Positions 35,835 to 45,486 are shown, counted from the first letter of the stretch. The stretch is 64,000 bases of DNA from Paenibacillus foliorum (GCF_013141765.1 NZ_WHOD01000066.1:1-64000); one strand, 5' to 3'. Program-made: numbers and translations. The notes: generated by a model not told the origin, from the sequence alone.

Positions 35835-37313
35835 TCATAATGTAGCTTGTACTAACTGCTGGCAGTAAGGCATCATTTCTTCAATTTTGACTACAATTCT
35901 TTTTTGTTCTTCTAGTGGAGGTATTGGAATCATAAATTTCTTAATAGATTCCAAGCCAATATTGGGTTGAGTAGTTTTATTAATATATCTATTAATTTCC
36001 TTCTTAATCACACCAGATTTAAGGGTATGGAATACATATTTTGGATAAATGTATTTTTCTATATTTTTAATTGTACAGCACGAATACGAAACTAAAAACT
36101 CTCGATCAGTATCAACCATCCTTATAACACCAATTGTTCCGTATCTCGGAAAAATAATATCGTTTCGCTCAGGTTTAATCTTTTTTGACAAATGCTCAAA
36201 ATCATTCTGACCAATTTTTTTTGCACCATCGTAATCAATACTATTTGTTGTAAAATTCAATGGAGATACATACGGGTATCCATCTTTTACAGTTGGAGGC
36301 ATTTTATGATCAATATCACCAATATTTAGTGATATATCCCCTAATCTTACCCACTTCCAACTATTAGGGATGTCAAAGGGTATCTCCTCCTCTGTAATCT
36401 CAGGCAGTGGCTTTTCTTTCTTAATCTTGCCAACCTTAATCAGCATTGCTTTTTCTTCTTGAATCTGCTGATAGAGTTCCTCGGCAGTTCCCTCATCTTC
36501 TCGTTGTTCAACCAGCCTACCTTGGATAGCATATTGCAGAATGGATTTCTGCATATCTTCTGGAAACTTCTTATTAAACACTACTAATTTAGAGTGGGCT
36601 TCACCATGTTTTTTAACATAAGGCATTAATTCTTCTATCTTGGCTACAATTCGCTTTTGTTCTTCGAGTGGAGGTAGAGGCATTATATAGTTTCTTAAAA
36701 ATGATAGAGAGACAAAAGATTGAACACCACCTGAAGCTTTTTTCTTCATAAAAACCTGTTCTAGCTGCAAGTACCACAATAAGTATTCCATGCTAAATAA
36801 ACTATTGCTAATTGTTTTAAATAGAGCCATATTTTTAATTGAAAATTCTCGATCTTTTTTTACCAAAACAGGATTTCCTATCGAGCCAATCATTGCAAAT
36901 AATATATCGCTATCTTCTACAAGAGAGCGTTTATTAATCTTATCGGCATCTTCAATGGATATTAATTTGGCATTATCAAAATCGATTTTACCATAATTTA
37001 AATTCTTGCTAGTTACTAAAGGAACGCCTTCATTTACATACTTTGGCGTATCATGAGTGCCATCTCTAACATCAATTACTTCCCCAAACCGCACCCACTT
37101 CCAACTCTCTGGAATTTCAAACGGTATCTCATCTTCTTTGATTTCTGGCAGTGGCTTTTCTTTCTTAATCTTGCCTTCCTTAATCAACTTTGCTTTTTCT
37201 ACTTGAATCTGCTGATAGAGTTCTTCGGCAGTTCCCTCTTCCCTTCTCTGTCCAACTAGCTTTCCTTGAATCGCCAACTGCAGTATGCTGTTTTTCAAAT
37301 CCTGTGCATTCAT
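35835..37313 (-). CDS. hsdS: Type I restriction specificity subunit
   Basis: S subunit of about 492 residues that sets the target sequence of the R-M complex. Two target-recognition domains follow conserved segments. The motif PLPPLEEQKRIVAKIEELMP occurs twice (PIPPLEEQKRIVVKIEEMMP in the second copy). A long repeat (GTAEELYQQIQ..KEKPLPEI..IPFxIPxSWKWVR) heads each half, leaving identical DNA stretches that could recombine. ATG at 37313 has GGAGG eight bases upstream and overlaps the hsdM stop; a frame extension to 37328 is not needed. Last gene of the hsdRMS operon. Confidence 0.95.
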   Translation of the reverse strand: MNAQDLKNSILQLAIQGKLVGQRREEGTAEELYQQIQVEKAKLIKEGKIKKEKPLPEIKEDEIPFEIPESWKWVRFGEVIDVRDGTHDTPKYVNEGVPLVTSKNLNYGKIDFDNAKLISIEDADKINKRSLVEDSDILFAMIGSIGNPVLVKKDREFSIKNMALFKTISNSLFSMEYLLWYLQLEQVFMKKKASGGVQSFVSLSFLRNYIMPLPPLEEQKRIVAKIEELMPYVKKHGEAHSKLVVFNKKFPEDMQKSILQYAIQGRLVEQREDEGTAEELYQQIQEEKAMLIKVGKIKKEKPLPEITEEEIPFDIPNSWKWVRLGDISLNIGDIDHKMPPTVKDGYPYVSPLNFTTNSIDYDGAKKIGQNDFEHLSKKIKPERNDIIFPRYGTIGVIRMVDTDREFLVSYSCCTIKNIEKYIYPKYVFHTLKSGVIKKEINRYINKTTQPNIGLESIKKFMIPIPPLEEQKRIVVKIEEMMPYCQQLVQATL

Positions 37314-37314
37314 T

Positions 37315-38784
37315 TTAATTACCTCCAAGCATAGAAGTAATCTTTTCTAGCACATGGTCGATTTCAGCATTTAGAGAAGACCTTTTTTCTTGGTACTGAT
37401 GAATCAGATCCATCGGTTCCAAAATTATTTCTTCCTCATGTGGGAATCCACATAGGTCAATGTTATAATTCAAAGCTTCAATCTCACTAACAGTATACTT
37501 CTTAGCTTTTGGGAATCCATCGACTTCGATTTCTTCTCGGTTATCCCACCAAGTTAAGGCTGGCTCAAAATGCTCCAGCTTCATTGGTTTTGTCTTTGAG
37601 AAGTTCTTATAGCCCTCTGGCATATCTAGACGATAGAACCAAGTTTCCTTGGTCGGATGCGTATTATCGAAGAATAATATGTTCGTTGTAATTGAGGTAT
37701 ATGGTGCAAATACACTATGAGGCAACCTCACCACGGTATGAAAATTGAATTCACTAAATAATTTTTTTTTGATATTAACCTTGGCATTATCCGTACCAAA
37801 CAGGAATCCATCTGGAAGAATGATTCCACACTTACCGTTTTTCTTGAGTCTAAACATGATGATATTTATGAATAAATCTGCAGTCTCTGAGCTTCTAAGA
37901 TCTGATGGGAAGTTTGCCTTGACGCTGTCTTTTTCATTGCCACCATATGGCGGATTCATAAGAACCACATCAAACTGCCCCATCTTCCTGTATTCCTTGT
38001 AATCTGTTTCTAATGTATTGCCATGAATGATGTTTGGATTGTCAATATCATGCAGCAGCATGTTGGTAATACTTAGAATGTGCGGAAGTGCTTTCTTTTC
38101 CACCCCATATACAGAGTTATTATAAATCTCTCTATTTTCAAGTGAGTTTCCAACCTGCTTCTCTAGAGCATTTAAGGCTGAAACTAAGAATCCGCCCGTA
38201 CCGCAAGCAAAGTCTCCTATTTTTTCACCTAAAATCGGCTTAATCACTTCTACCATAAAATCGGTTACCGCTCTTGGTGTATAGAACTCCCCTGCATTTC
38301 CTGCACTCTGCAGGTCTTTTAAGAAAGATTCATAAATCGTACCAAAGGCATGTCGTTCTTCGTATTCTGTAAAATCAATCTCATCAATGATATTTATAAC
38401 TTGCCGCAGTAACACACCATCCTTTTGATAGTTGTTGGCATCTTCAAATGCATATTTCACAATGACTTGGTTCATAGGCGTTTCATCATCAATTTCAAGA
38501 TTCTTAAAAGTTGGGAATAGCGTATTGTTTACAAAGTTTAACAAGGCATCACCAGTAAGTGCTTGCCCGTCTTTCTCATCTACAGCCCAATCTCTCCATT
38601 TTAAGCCTTCGGGAATAATCGATTTGTAATTATCATCATACAGTTCCCATGCTTCTTCTTTTGCATCATATATTTTTAGAAATAGAATCCAGACGATTTG
38701 TTCGATCCTCTGAGCATCGCCATTGACCCCTGCATCATTTCTCATAACATCTTGAATTCTTTTAACGAAATTGGTTATTGCCAT
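37315..38784 (-). CDS. hsdM: Type I restriction DNA N6-adenine methyltransferase
   Basis: M subunit of 489 residues. The N-terminal helical HsdM domain (residues 1-130) precedes the methyltransferase domain with SAM-binding motif I DFACGTGGFL (191-200) and catalytic motif IV NPPYGG (277-282), diagnostic for N6-adenine methylation. Both are intact. It overlaps hsdS at its 3' end and follows hsdR after 35 bp. Modifies host DNA together with HsdS and, with HsdR, restricts unmodified DNA. Confidence 0.96.
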   Translation of the reverse strand: MAITNFVKRIQDVMRNDAGVNGDAQRIEQIVWILFLKIYDAKEEAWELYDDNYKSIIPEGLKWRDWAVDEKDGQALTGDALLNFVNNTLFPTFKNLEIDDETPMNQVIVKYAFEDANNYQKDGVLLRQVINIIDEIDFTEYEERHAFGTIYESFLKDLQSAGNAGEFYTPRAVTDFMVEVIKPILGEKIGDFACGTGGFLVSALNALEKQVGNSLENREIYNNSVYGVEKKALPHILSITNMLLHDIDNPNIIHGNTLETDYKEYRKMGQFDVVLMNPPYGGNEKDSVKANFPSDLRSSETADLFINIIMFRLKKNGKCGIILPDGFLFGTDNAKVNIKKKLFSEFNFHTVVRLPHSVFAPYTSITTNILFFDNTHPTKETWFYRLDMPEGYKNFSKTKPMKLEHFEPALTWWDNREEIEVDGFPKAKKYTVSEIEALNYNIDLCGFPHEEEIILEPMDLIHQYQEKRSSLNAEIDHVLEKITSMLGGN

Positions 38785-38819
38785 TCTTTTTTACCTGCCT
38801 CATGTGTTGGTTTATGATT

Positions 38820-41171
38820 TTATGCGTAATAAATCTCGTTCTCTAATTCCTGAATCGCCTTTTGGTAAGCTTCTTTTCCACCAAAGGCCTTAACTATTTT
38901 CATAGGACTTCCAAGCTTGGTAAATTCCTTGAGTTGTAGGACTTTGGTTTCTTCAATTTCTTTGATACCTTCATTGGCATACTTATCAAGCAGCGCTTCT
39001 AACACTTGCTGTGCCAATTCAGAGTATTTATAAAGATAATTACGTTTTTTAACATTATTTGCCCTTTCAGCCTTGGTTAGAGGTGGTTTGTCATAGGCTA
39101 AATGACATATCAAATCAAAATCATCCAGTTCTGTTTTGCCCATTTCTTCTCTTACCGCATCCAGCAAAACGCCTTCATCTTTTAATTCGTCAATGATGGC
39201 TTGCTTTTTCTGAGCTTTTGTCCATGTTCTAAGAAAATCATCCAGTCTTGCATACTGTTGCAAGATATTTTTCTTAGCATAATCAATAAGGCTCTCGGTG
39301 ATTAATTTGCCATCCTTATCCACATATTGAACTCTTTCTGAAAGGACTTTTACGCAAACATCGTTAATGTAATACTTTTTAGGCCTGTCGTCATCATCAA
39401 AACCATCCGTATTGTAATCCCCTTTCGTTTCCCTAACGCCACTTGCATTAGTGTTACTCTCTGTGTCTTCAGGACTATCTCCGATTGGCTCGGTTACTGG
39501 CTCATCTCCATTGATTTCTAATACTACTTCTGGCTTGCCATCAAATGCGGGATCAGCAAATAATCTGCTGGCATTACGAAAATCCATAATGGTGAAGTAG
39601 GTCTTGCCGTATTCTTCTAGAAGCCTCGTTCCTCTACCGATAATCTGCTTAAATTCAGTCATACTATTAATATTGTTGTCCAACACAATCAATTTGCACA
39701 TTTTAGCATCCACACCAGTGGTCATTAGTTTGCTGGTAACTGCAATAACAGGGTATGTGCTTTCTTCGTCTATGAAATATTCTAGTTGTGCTTTCCCTTC
39801 ATCATTATCCCCTGTTATACGCATGATATATTTTTCATTTTCAGCATACAAGTCCTTGTTTTCATTAATCAAAGCTTGTCGCATTCGCTCTGCGTGTTCA
39901 ATATCGACACAGAAAACAATCGTCTTGCTAAATCTGTAGGTCTTCTTTAAAAACTCTGTAATCTTGGCTGCAATTACCCTCGTTCTATCATCAATAACCA
40001 AGGTTCTGTCATAATCCTTGATGTTATATTCTCTATCCTCAATTTCATAGCCATGTTTATCGACTTTCCCACTCTCTGGTCGATACCCTTCAAGGTCTTT
40101 ATCAAGGCCGATTCTTATCACTTTATATGGGGCTAAAAAGCCATCATCAATCCCTTGCTTCAAAGAATACTCATAAATAGGTTCCCCAAAGTAAGTTTGA
40201 CTAGAGGCTTCCTTCGTTTCAATAGGTGTAGCCGTACATCCTACATGAGTGGCTGATGAAAAGTAATCTAGGATTTTTCTCCATGCAGAATCCTCTTTTG
40301 CGCTGCCTCTATGACACTCGTCTATAACAATCAGATCGAAGAAATTCGGCTGAAATTGGAGATAGGTTTCTTCTCCGTCATCCCCTGAAAGCTGCTGATA
40401 TAAAGCAAGATAAATCTCGTAGGAACTATCTAGTGTTTTTTTCTCTACCTTTGTCATCTTGCCACCAAATGGCTTGAAGTCACCTGATATCGTTTGGTCT
40501 ACCAATACATTTCTGTCTGCTAAATATAATATTTTCTTCTTTAAGCCAGCCTTCCAAAGTCTGTATATGATTTGAAATGACATGTAGGTTTTACCCGTTC
40601 CAGTAGCACATACCATTAATACGCGATTTTGCCCCTTTGCTACTGCATCCACAGTTCGATTAATCGCTATACGCTGATAATATCTAGGGGTCTTGTATTT
40701 AGGCACATAGTAATAAGGCTCAAGTAGTGCCTTTTCTTCCGAATCAGTTACATTCTTATCTTTTAAGTATCTTCTATATAATTCCTCTGACGAGGGGAAT
40801 TCCTCAAGGCTTAGTTCACTTACTTGACCTGTTATCAAATTTTGCTCAACAAATCCATCTCCATTGGAAGCATATACATAATATATGTCGAGTGCTTTTG
40901 CATAGACTATGGCTTGCTGCAAGCCTGCACCGACTGGATGATTATTATCCTTTGCTTCAATGATCGCCAGAGGAATGTTATTCTTGTAGAACAGAACATA
41001 ATCCGCCCTTTTCTTCTTGCCTCTGGTAGTGATATTACCACGAAGTATGATTCTTCCAGCCGTAAAAGCATATTCTAGACGAATTTGTTTTAAATCCCAT
41101 CCTGCATTAGTGATTGCTGGTGTGATATATCTGACTTTGATATCTTCTTCAGACAAATCTTTCTTTGCCAT
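38820..41171 (-). CDS. hsdR: Type I restriction endonuclease/translocase subunit
   Basis: R subunit of 783 residues. The N-terminal PD-(D/E)xK nuclease is seen as RADYVLFY then LAIIEAK (Asp57, Glu72, Lys74). The SF2 translocase has Walker A ATGTGKT (189-195), DECHRGS motif II and IGRGTRL motif VI. The C-terminal helical domain mediates assembly. All key residues are present, so the three-gene system looks functional. Promoter region to the right contains repeat copy R1. Confidence 0.96.
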   Translation of the reverse strand: MAKKDLSEEDIKVRYITPAITNAGWDLKQIRLEYAFTAGRIILRGNITTRGKKKRADYVLFYKNNIPLAIIEAKDNNHPVGAGLQQAIVYAKALDIYYVYASNGDGFVEQNLITGQVSELSLEEFPSSEELYRRYLKDKNVTDSEEKALLEPYYYVPKYKTPRYYQRIAINRTVDAVAKGQNRVLMVCATGTGKTYMSFQIIYRLWKAGLKKKILYLADRNVLVDQTISGDFKPFGGKMTKVEKKTLDSSYEIYLALYQQLSGDDGEETYLQFQPNFFDLIVIDECHRGSAKEDSAWRKILDYFSSATHVGCTATPIETKEASSQTYFGEPIYEYSLKQGIDDGFLAPYKVIRIGLDKDLEGYRPESGKVDKHGYEIEDREYNIKDYDRTLVIDDRTRVIAAKITEFLKKTYRFSKTIVFCVDIEHAERMRQALINENKDLYAENEKYIMRITGDNDEGKAQLEYFIDEESTYPVIAVTSKLMTTGVDAKMCKLIVLDNNINSMTEFKQIIGRGTRLLEEYGKTYFTIMDFRNASRLFADPAFDGKPEVVLEINGDEPVTEPIGDSPEDTESNTNASGVRETKGDYNTDGFDDDDRPKKYYINDVCVKVLSERVQYVDKDGKLITESLIDYAKKNILQQYARLDDFLRTWTKAQKKQAIIDELKDEGVLLDAVREEMGKTELDDFDLICHLAYDKPPLTKAERANNVKKRNYLYKYSELAQQVLEALLDKYANEGIKEIEETKVLQLKEFTKLGSPMKIVKAFGGKEAYQKAIQELENEIYYA

Positions 41172-41720
41172 TTGCTCAGTCCTTTCCCCATGACTTTTTC
41201 TATATGAAAATTATGTATTCTTATCAAACGTGTTTCTGTATATTAGCCAGTTCGGAACCCCATCACGCTGATCACTACGATAATCCAGTTTGAATTTAGT
41301 CCAATGGACTTATTCCATAGATCAACTTAAAAATCCTTTATTCGACGGTTATTTCCCAATATTATACACCATGCCACCGTCAACTTACTGTCAGCGAGTA
41401 TGTGTTCGCATGAAAAGAACCACTATGTCACCCTAGAGTACATCAGGCTTATTATTTATACATGGTGCGGCCGACATTTTCTCGAAATGTTGCGTTATGG
41501 TGCTGCGGCGATTATATCATATCCCCGCACCACACCTTTATTATCAGCAATTTGAGAGAAGAGATCACCAGGCAAATTTAAGAATTGTGGGACAGCATGG
41601 TACACAGGCTTTCAATCAGAGTTATCACTAAAGAGCTATCATCCTCTTAACTCATCTTTACCTAAATCGTATAAGAATAGTGTACGGAAAGGAATAGATA
41701 ATTGAGAGGGGAAATTTCTT
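41172..41720. other. Divergent intergenic region, hsd and 41,721 gene
   Basis: No gene. Contains repeat R1 (41329-41421) and, at about 41,460-41,540, self-complementary G+C-rich segments (GGTGCGG near 41,463, CCGCACC near 41,525) able to form a long structured leader or origin-like fold. The functions of both are unknown. Confidence 0.4.
41329..41421. repeat. Dispersed repeat R1 (pair of R2 at 48,843)
   Basis: About 93 bp matching 48,843-48,938 in the same orientation at roughly 80% by eye. Shared landmarks in order: AATCC(C)TTTATTCGAC, TATTATACACC, TGTCAGC, GTTCGCATGAAAA, GAACC. R1 is upstream of hsdR; R2 is between two genes of the uncharacterised block. Confidence 0.6.
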
Positions 41721-42389
41721 GTGAAAAAGTTTATTGAGGACATGATTTTAAGACCGTTTGAAGAGTGGGGGGAAGCGTCAAAGCAAATCGCCTCTATAAA
41801 TGCCAAGTATTACTTGCCTACTCCTGATATATTAAGGCGTTGTTACTTTATACAACAATCTGAAAAACAAGTATTATTTGAACTTATGTCTTGGGCAAGT
41901 AGCAATCATGAAAGTGATGAAACTGGGTATTGTTCTGTTCCCGAACTAATTATTAGGGGAGCTACCAATTTATCCAGAAGTAGCATAATGAACGCTATTA
42001 AATCACTCAAAGCAATGGGATTTATAGAAGTTCGACGTTATTATAATCAGAGAAGCCGATATAAAATAATGTCCCTATCAAAAAATCCTTATGTTCTTAT
42101 TAGCGAATGGGTTCATTATGACAGGAAACAACTGATTACAAATTGGGAATCACTTGAAACTTCATTTGATAGTCCCGATGCACTTGCTTATTCAGCACAT
42201 TGTTTCACAGAAGCATGTCTTATCTTTGTGAATACTCAGGCATTCTATATGCCATTCATAAACCGATTGGCTGCTTCATATGACCGTAACTTTATTGAGG
42301 AATATAATAAAGTTACGGATGATGTAAGCAAGAAGATTGGAGAGTTATATGATGATTGCTTTGTGAAACAATATAAACAAAAATCCTAG
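41721..42389 (+). CDS. Winged-helix, replication-initiator-like DNA-binding protein
   Basis: Protein of 222 residues with GTG start after GAGAGGGG. The centre (FELMSWASSNHE, VPELIIRGATNLSRSSIMNAI, LKAMGFIEVRRYYNQRSRYK) is a winged-helix domain like those of plasmid and phage replication initiators or MarR-like regulators. The C-terminus is helical and unrecognised. It is the only plus-strand cargo gene besides the recombinase in island A, has its own terminator, and may regulate island transfer or the divergent hsd operon. Function not assigned. Confidence 0.75.
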   Translation: MKKFIEDMILRPFEEWGEASKQIASINAKYYLPTPDILRRCYFIQQSEKQVLFELMSWASSNHESDETGYCSVPELIIRGATNLSRSSIMNAIKSLKAMGFIEVRRYYNQRSRYKIMSLSKNPYVLISEWVHYDRKQLITNWESLETSFDSPDALAYSAHCFTEACLIFVNTQAFYMPFINRLAASYDRNFIEEYNKVTDDVSKKIGELYDDCFVKQYKQKS

Positions 42390-42410
42390 CCGCTTTTTAG
42401 CGGTTTTTTT
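42388..42410 (+). terminator. Terminator of the winged-helix gene
   Basis: Short stem CCGCT/AGCGG extended by two pairs around a TTTT loop (42388-42405) followed by seven T. Overlaps the stop codon region, giving a very compact gene end. Confidence 0.8.
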
Positions 42411-42768
42411 GGTGTTTAAAATTTAGATTCAAAAAAGAAATTTTATTATTTAATGCTATATTTCAAGCTCAGACTAGCTAAAAATTATACCTAACAATAA
42501 TATAAACTACTGCAACTCTGTCCATTAATTAAACCCTATTATTATCATTTTATTATCTTTTATTATTCTAGTTATAATCATAACACTCCGCCCAGCTCCG
42601 TTGGTCGGGGGATTTTTTATAGAGAGTAAAACGCGCACCAAATCTCTGCTATTTGTTCCTAGAAAAATCACGTCGCTCTCTGACCAAAACTTCAAACTTG
42701 CGCCGTTCTAAGGCATAGGGGGGGGGATATTTCTTAGAAAAATCATTAATTCCGACCATTTATTTTTC

Positions 42769-42797
42769 TTGACTTTCACAACAATCACTAATATATT
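42769..42797 (+). promoter_or_regulatory. Sigma-A promoter
   Basis: TTGACT at 42769-42774 and TATATT at 42792-42797 with exactly 17 bp between, close to consensus. It reads toward the recombinase gene, about 450 bp away, through a structured leader that includes the hairpin at 42,969-43,010. Confidence 0.6.
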
Positions 42798-42960
42798 CCT
42801 GCTTACAGTTCTTTGAAAACTGAATAGTTTAGCCCCGCTCCCCAATCGTTAGCATAGAAGCGCTACAAAGGCGACTAGGGAGGCGGGAGGGCACTATAGG
42901 TGAGAAGACCATCAAGAAGTAAAGGAGCGCTAGAAATTGATTTAAGAGGTCAATAGACGA

Positions 42961-43010
42961 AAAAGAAAAACGCTTCACGTAGTCCATGTAATACTGGACA
43001 AGGAAGCGTT
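42961..43010 (-). terminator. Long hairpin terminator
   Basis: Outer stem AACGCTTC/GAAGCGTT (42969-42976 with 43003-43010) and inner stem GTCCA/TGGAC. On the minus strand it is followed by a T-rich tract (complement of 42961-42970), so it closes the 35-residue gene. In the plus direction it could attenuate the recombinase leader. Confidence 0.75.
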
Positions 43011-43022
43011 CTATACCTAGAC

Positions 43023-43130
43023 TTACTCACAATCGGTTGTTAAAAGTCCCGCACGTACTAATTCAATAATCAACTGCTCTAATGACTCCTGTATTGACTG
43101 TGTTCCAATGTATTCGGCTTCCTGATTCAT
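43023..43130 (-). CDS. Tiny protein divergent from the serine recombinase
   Basis: 35-codon gene, ATG at 43130 preceded by AGGAGGGCGGGGAGCA, stop at 43023, with a strong terminator 13 bp beyond. The product (SIQESLEQLIIELVRAGLL core) is acidic and helical. A good ribosome binding site and a private terminator argue that it is real despite its size. Small genes beside large serine recombinases sometimes encode recombination directionality factors. That is a guess by position. Confidence 0.6.
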   Translation of the reverse strand: MNQEAEYIGTQSIQESLEQLIIELVRAGLLTTDCE

Positions 43131-43260
43131 TGCTCCCCGCCCTCCTTCCTTACAAACGCTATACGAGAGGGATAGATCAAAGTTAAGCGGTCGCGGTGCT
43201 AAACAATGGCGAGAGCACTTCGTATAGGTTCAGTGATACCATTCCGAGGAGGAACTACCT

Positions 43261-44775
43261 ATGCGCTATGCAATTTATGCAAGAGTGAGCACCAAATTAG
43301 ACAGCCAAAAGGATAGTATTGTTAATCAGATATCGTTTTTCAATCGGTATGTCGAAGAAAAGGGCGGCACAATTCATGACGTATATAAAGATGAGGGCGT
43401 TAGTGGTGTTAATGTAAAGAATCGTCGGGAAATGCAACGATTACTGAAAGATGCTAGGGCCAAAAAATTCGACTACATTCTGTTCAAGTCCATTTCCCGC
43501 TTCGCGCGTGACAATCAAGATGGAATTAACATGAAACGTGAGATGGATGAACTCGGAATTGGTATGATCTTCATAGAACAGAACATTGATACTCTTTCTG
43601 TGGATGAGTTTCTATTCATGGCTTTTCTTAATTTTGCACAAAAGGAGAGCGAGGGACAATCGTCGCGTGTTCGGTTTGGAAAAGCAGAAAAAGCAGTTCA
43701 AGGCGGGTTTAACGGCTCACTCCCGCCCTTCGGCTACATGCGTGATGGTGATAATCTTGTTATAGACGCACAGTACGCTAGCCTTGCAAAGGAAATTTTC
43801 CGCCTCTATTTATATGAGGGATGGGGGCTAAGCCGAATATCCAAGTACCTGTGTGACAATAACATCCCTACTCCCCGAACTATTGCAGGAGCAAAGAATG
43901 CTGGAGAGCTATGGCAACAAAGTACGATCAAACTCATTCTAACCAACCCAGCATATATGGGGCATATGATACAGCACAGGAGTCAAGTTAAGAGTATTCG
44001 GATTAAGAAACGTACAATCATTCCACCTGAAAAGCAAATCGGTGTAAAGAATACTCACCCCGCCCTCATCTCGGAGGATGAGTTTCGACAAGTTCAGGAA
44101 AAGTTAAAACACAAGGGCATGAGAAGGAGTAATGGTCAGGAAAGCATCTTTGCACATATTGCCATTTGTGCCGATTGTGGTATGGGAATGCACTTTAAGA
44201 AGGACAGGAACGGATATCAATGTGGACGATATGGAAAATACGGCAGAAAGTATTGTTCATCTCATCTCATCAAATATGACTCCTTCCTAACGCAAATCAA
44301 AGAGGCATTAAAACAGTTAAGCCTCGGCGGAAAAGTCCATATGAAAAAACTTATGGAAACTGTTAATGCCGAGACGAGCAATCAAACTATCAATTACAAA
44401 AAGGAACTCAGTCAAATTGAAAAGCGGATTGGTTTACTTATTCGTAAGCAAAGCAGTCTCCTTGAACAACAGCTTGAGGGAGATATTACAAAGGAAGAAT
44501 GGCGGCGGCTTCATTCTTCCACTAGAGAAGAGCTAGAGACATTAGAGCACAAGAAAGTTGAATTAACCCGTTTGCTCCAGCATGATGAAGAAAAAGAGAG
44601 CGGATTCCGCTCCTTTGAAAAGCAGGTCAAAGCTCTACTCAGCCTTGATATTGAAAATGAAAAAATTCTAAGGTGTATTGTGAGTAAGCTCATTCATAAA
44701 ATTGAGGTTTATGAGGGCGGCAATATCAAGATACACTACAACTTCCGCAGTCCCGAAACAAAACAGGGAGCGTAA
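43261..44775 (+). CDS. Large serine recombinase (integrase) of island A
   Basis: 504-residue site-specific recombinase. The N-terminal resolvase domain (1-145) has catalytic Ser10 in YARVSTK and the conserved arginines (FKSISRFARD). The recombinase domain (about 165-275), a Cys4 zinc ribbon (CADCGMG ... GRKYCSS, about 305-345) and a coiled coil (about 385-455) follow, all typical of large serine integrases. The ATG has GAGGAGG upstream. It ends 25 bp before the attR-like site at 44,801, the usual arrangement. Integrates and, with a directionality factor, excises island A. Its C-terminus is clearly homologous to the remnant at 59.9-60.2 kb. Confidence 0.96.
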   Translation: MRYAIYARVSTKLDSQKDSIVNQISFFNRYVEEKGGTIHDVYKDEGVSGVNVKNRREMQRLLKDARAKKFDYILFKSISRFARDNQDGINMKREMDELGIGMIFIEQNIDTLSVDEFLFMAFLNFAQKESEGQSSRVRFGKAEKAVQGGFNGSLPPFGYMRDGDNLVIDAQYASLAKEIFRLYLYEGWGLSRISKYLCDNNIPTPRTIAGAKNAGELWQQSTIKLILTNPAYMGHMIQHRSQVKSIRIKKRTIIPPEKQIGVKNTHPALISEDEFRQVQEKLKHKGMRRSNGQESIFAHIAICADCGMGMHFKKDRNGYQCGRYGKYGRKYCSSHLIKYDSFLTQIKEALKQLSLGGKVHMKKLMETVNAETSNQTINYKKELSQIEKRIGLLIRKQSSLLEQQLEGDITKEEWRRLHSSTREELETLEHKKVELTRLLQHDEEKESGFRSFEKQVKALLSLDIENEKILRCIVSKLIHKIEVYEGGNIKIHYNFRSPETKQGA

Positions 44776-44800
44776 GCATAGCTTACGACTCCCTCCATTT

Positions 44801-44845
44801 TAGCAACACTGTACACTCCACATGTGTGGAGACGGTAATAAGGAT
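44801..44845 (+). other. attR of island A
   Basis: Left arm CACTGT(AC)ACTC at 44807-44818, core CATGTG at 44821-44826, right arm TGGAGACGGTAATAAGG. The left arm is shared almost base for base with 60,188-60,199 next to the second recombinase remnant, so it is the P-left arm of this recombinase family; the right arm would be host B-right. Confidence 0.75.
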
Positions 44846-44916
44846 ATAAATTAGTTGAATATATGTCGGTTTAAATCTTTGTTTTATCAACGATTTATCT
44901 TTTTGTGATACAAGAT

Positions 44917-45486
44917 TCATTTCATTTGTTCTTTTAATCTCCCAATTGCGAATTGATCTGCAATTATTTCAAATGGATGTTTTCTATATAATTTGTGGTA
45001 TTCGGATAATAATTCTATTTGTTCCTGAGATCCTTTCTTCGCTTTCTTTGCAAGCTCTCCTATTTTCTCAAGTTCCAATTTTAACTGGATTTCTTTATAA
45101 TCGGTAATATACTTTTGTCCATTCAATCCCCTTCTGGTATAATTCTCCTGGAAATGATACCAATGTCCAAGTTCATGTAAAATTGAAAATGAAGCATACA
45201 AATGCGGATTCATCACCTCATTCGCAGCTATGATATGATTCTGTTTAAGCAGGTTTTCCAAGGCAGGAATCATACATGGATCATCTGGAACTGATTTTAT
45301 CATAGCTTCTATAGAGTCCTCGACTCTAAGATCAGGAACAATAATACCTGACTCGTAAGAGCCTTTAGATTCTGGCCAAAAAGCAGGTGCTGGTAATCTG
45401 CTTGCATTAAATAAAATTGCTAAAGATATTTCATGACAAACTATATCACAAGGAATCAATTGTTTTGCCCGTTCAATTAGCTTCAT
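44917..45486 (-). CDS. ImmA/IrrE-like zinc metallopeptidase
   Basis: 189 residues. A zincin motif HELGHW sits mid-protein (FSILHELGHWYHF), followed about 80 residues later by EIIADQFAIG, which supplies the third metal ligand in ImmA/IrrE-type peptidases (usual form E-x2-A-N/D-x-F-A). Such proteases cleave repressors or effectors and recur in mobile and defence loci. The N-terminal part (residues 1-90) is unrecognised. Good ribosome binding site (GGAAGGG). Last gene of a minus-strand run that begins near 48.7 kb; the spacing to the next gene is 35 bp. Confidence 0.7.
   Translation of the reverse strand: MKLIERAKQLIPCDIVCHEISLAILFNASRLPAPAFWPESKGSYESGIIVPDLRVEDSIEAMIKSVPDDPCMIPALENLLKQNHIIAANEVMNPHLYASFSILHELGHWYHFQENYTRRGLNGQKYITDYKEIQLKLELEKIGELAKKAKKGSQEQIELLSEYHKLYRKHPFEIIADQFAIGRLKEQMK

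Larger units (their letters stand above)
42411..43022. other. Non-coding leader region upstream of the recombinase
   Basis: No long frame. It contains an A+T-rich stretch to 42,580, a sigma-A-type promoter (42769-42797), a segment TTCTTTGAAAACTGAATAG (42811-42829) like that found in Bacillus rRNA spacers and some mobile-element leaders, and G+C-rich inverted segments near 42,835-42,895. The region is probably a long regulated leader for the recombinase. Confidence 0.45.
35577..44824. mobile_element. Island A: serine-recombinase element carrying type I R-M
   Basis: A 9.25-kb segment between two att sites sharing the core CATGTG. It holds hsdS, hsdM and hsdR, a winged-helix protein, a 35-residue gene and an intact large serine recombinase whose 3' end is 25 bp from attR, the usual placement. 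Joining the segment's ends gives a dyad attP with arms CACTGTACACTC and GAGTAGACAGTG. Joining the flanks gives a shorter imperfect dyad, as expected of attB. Confidence 0.7.

Noticed and set aside
42808..42830. rRNA-operon-like spacer sequence TTCTTTGAAAACTGAATAG
   Set aside because: No rRNA or tRNA sequence accompanies it. More likely a common leader element of mobile-element transcripts.
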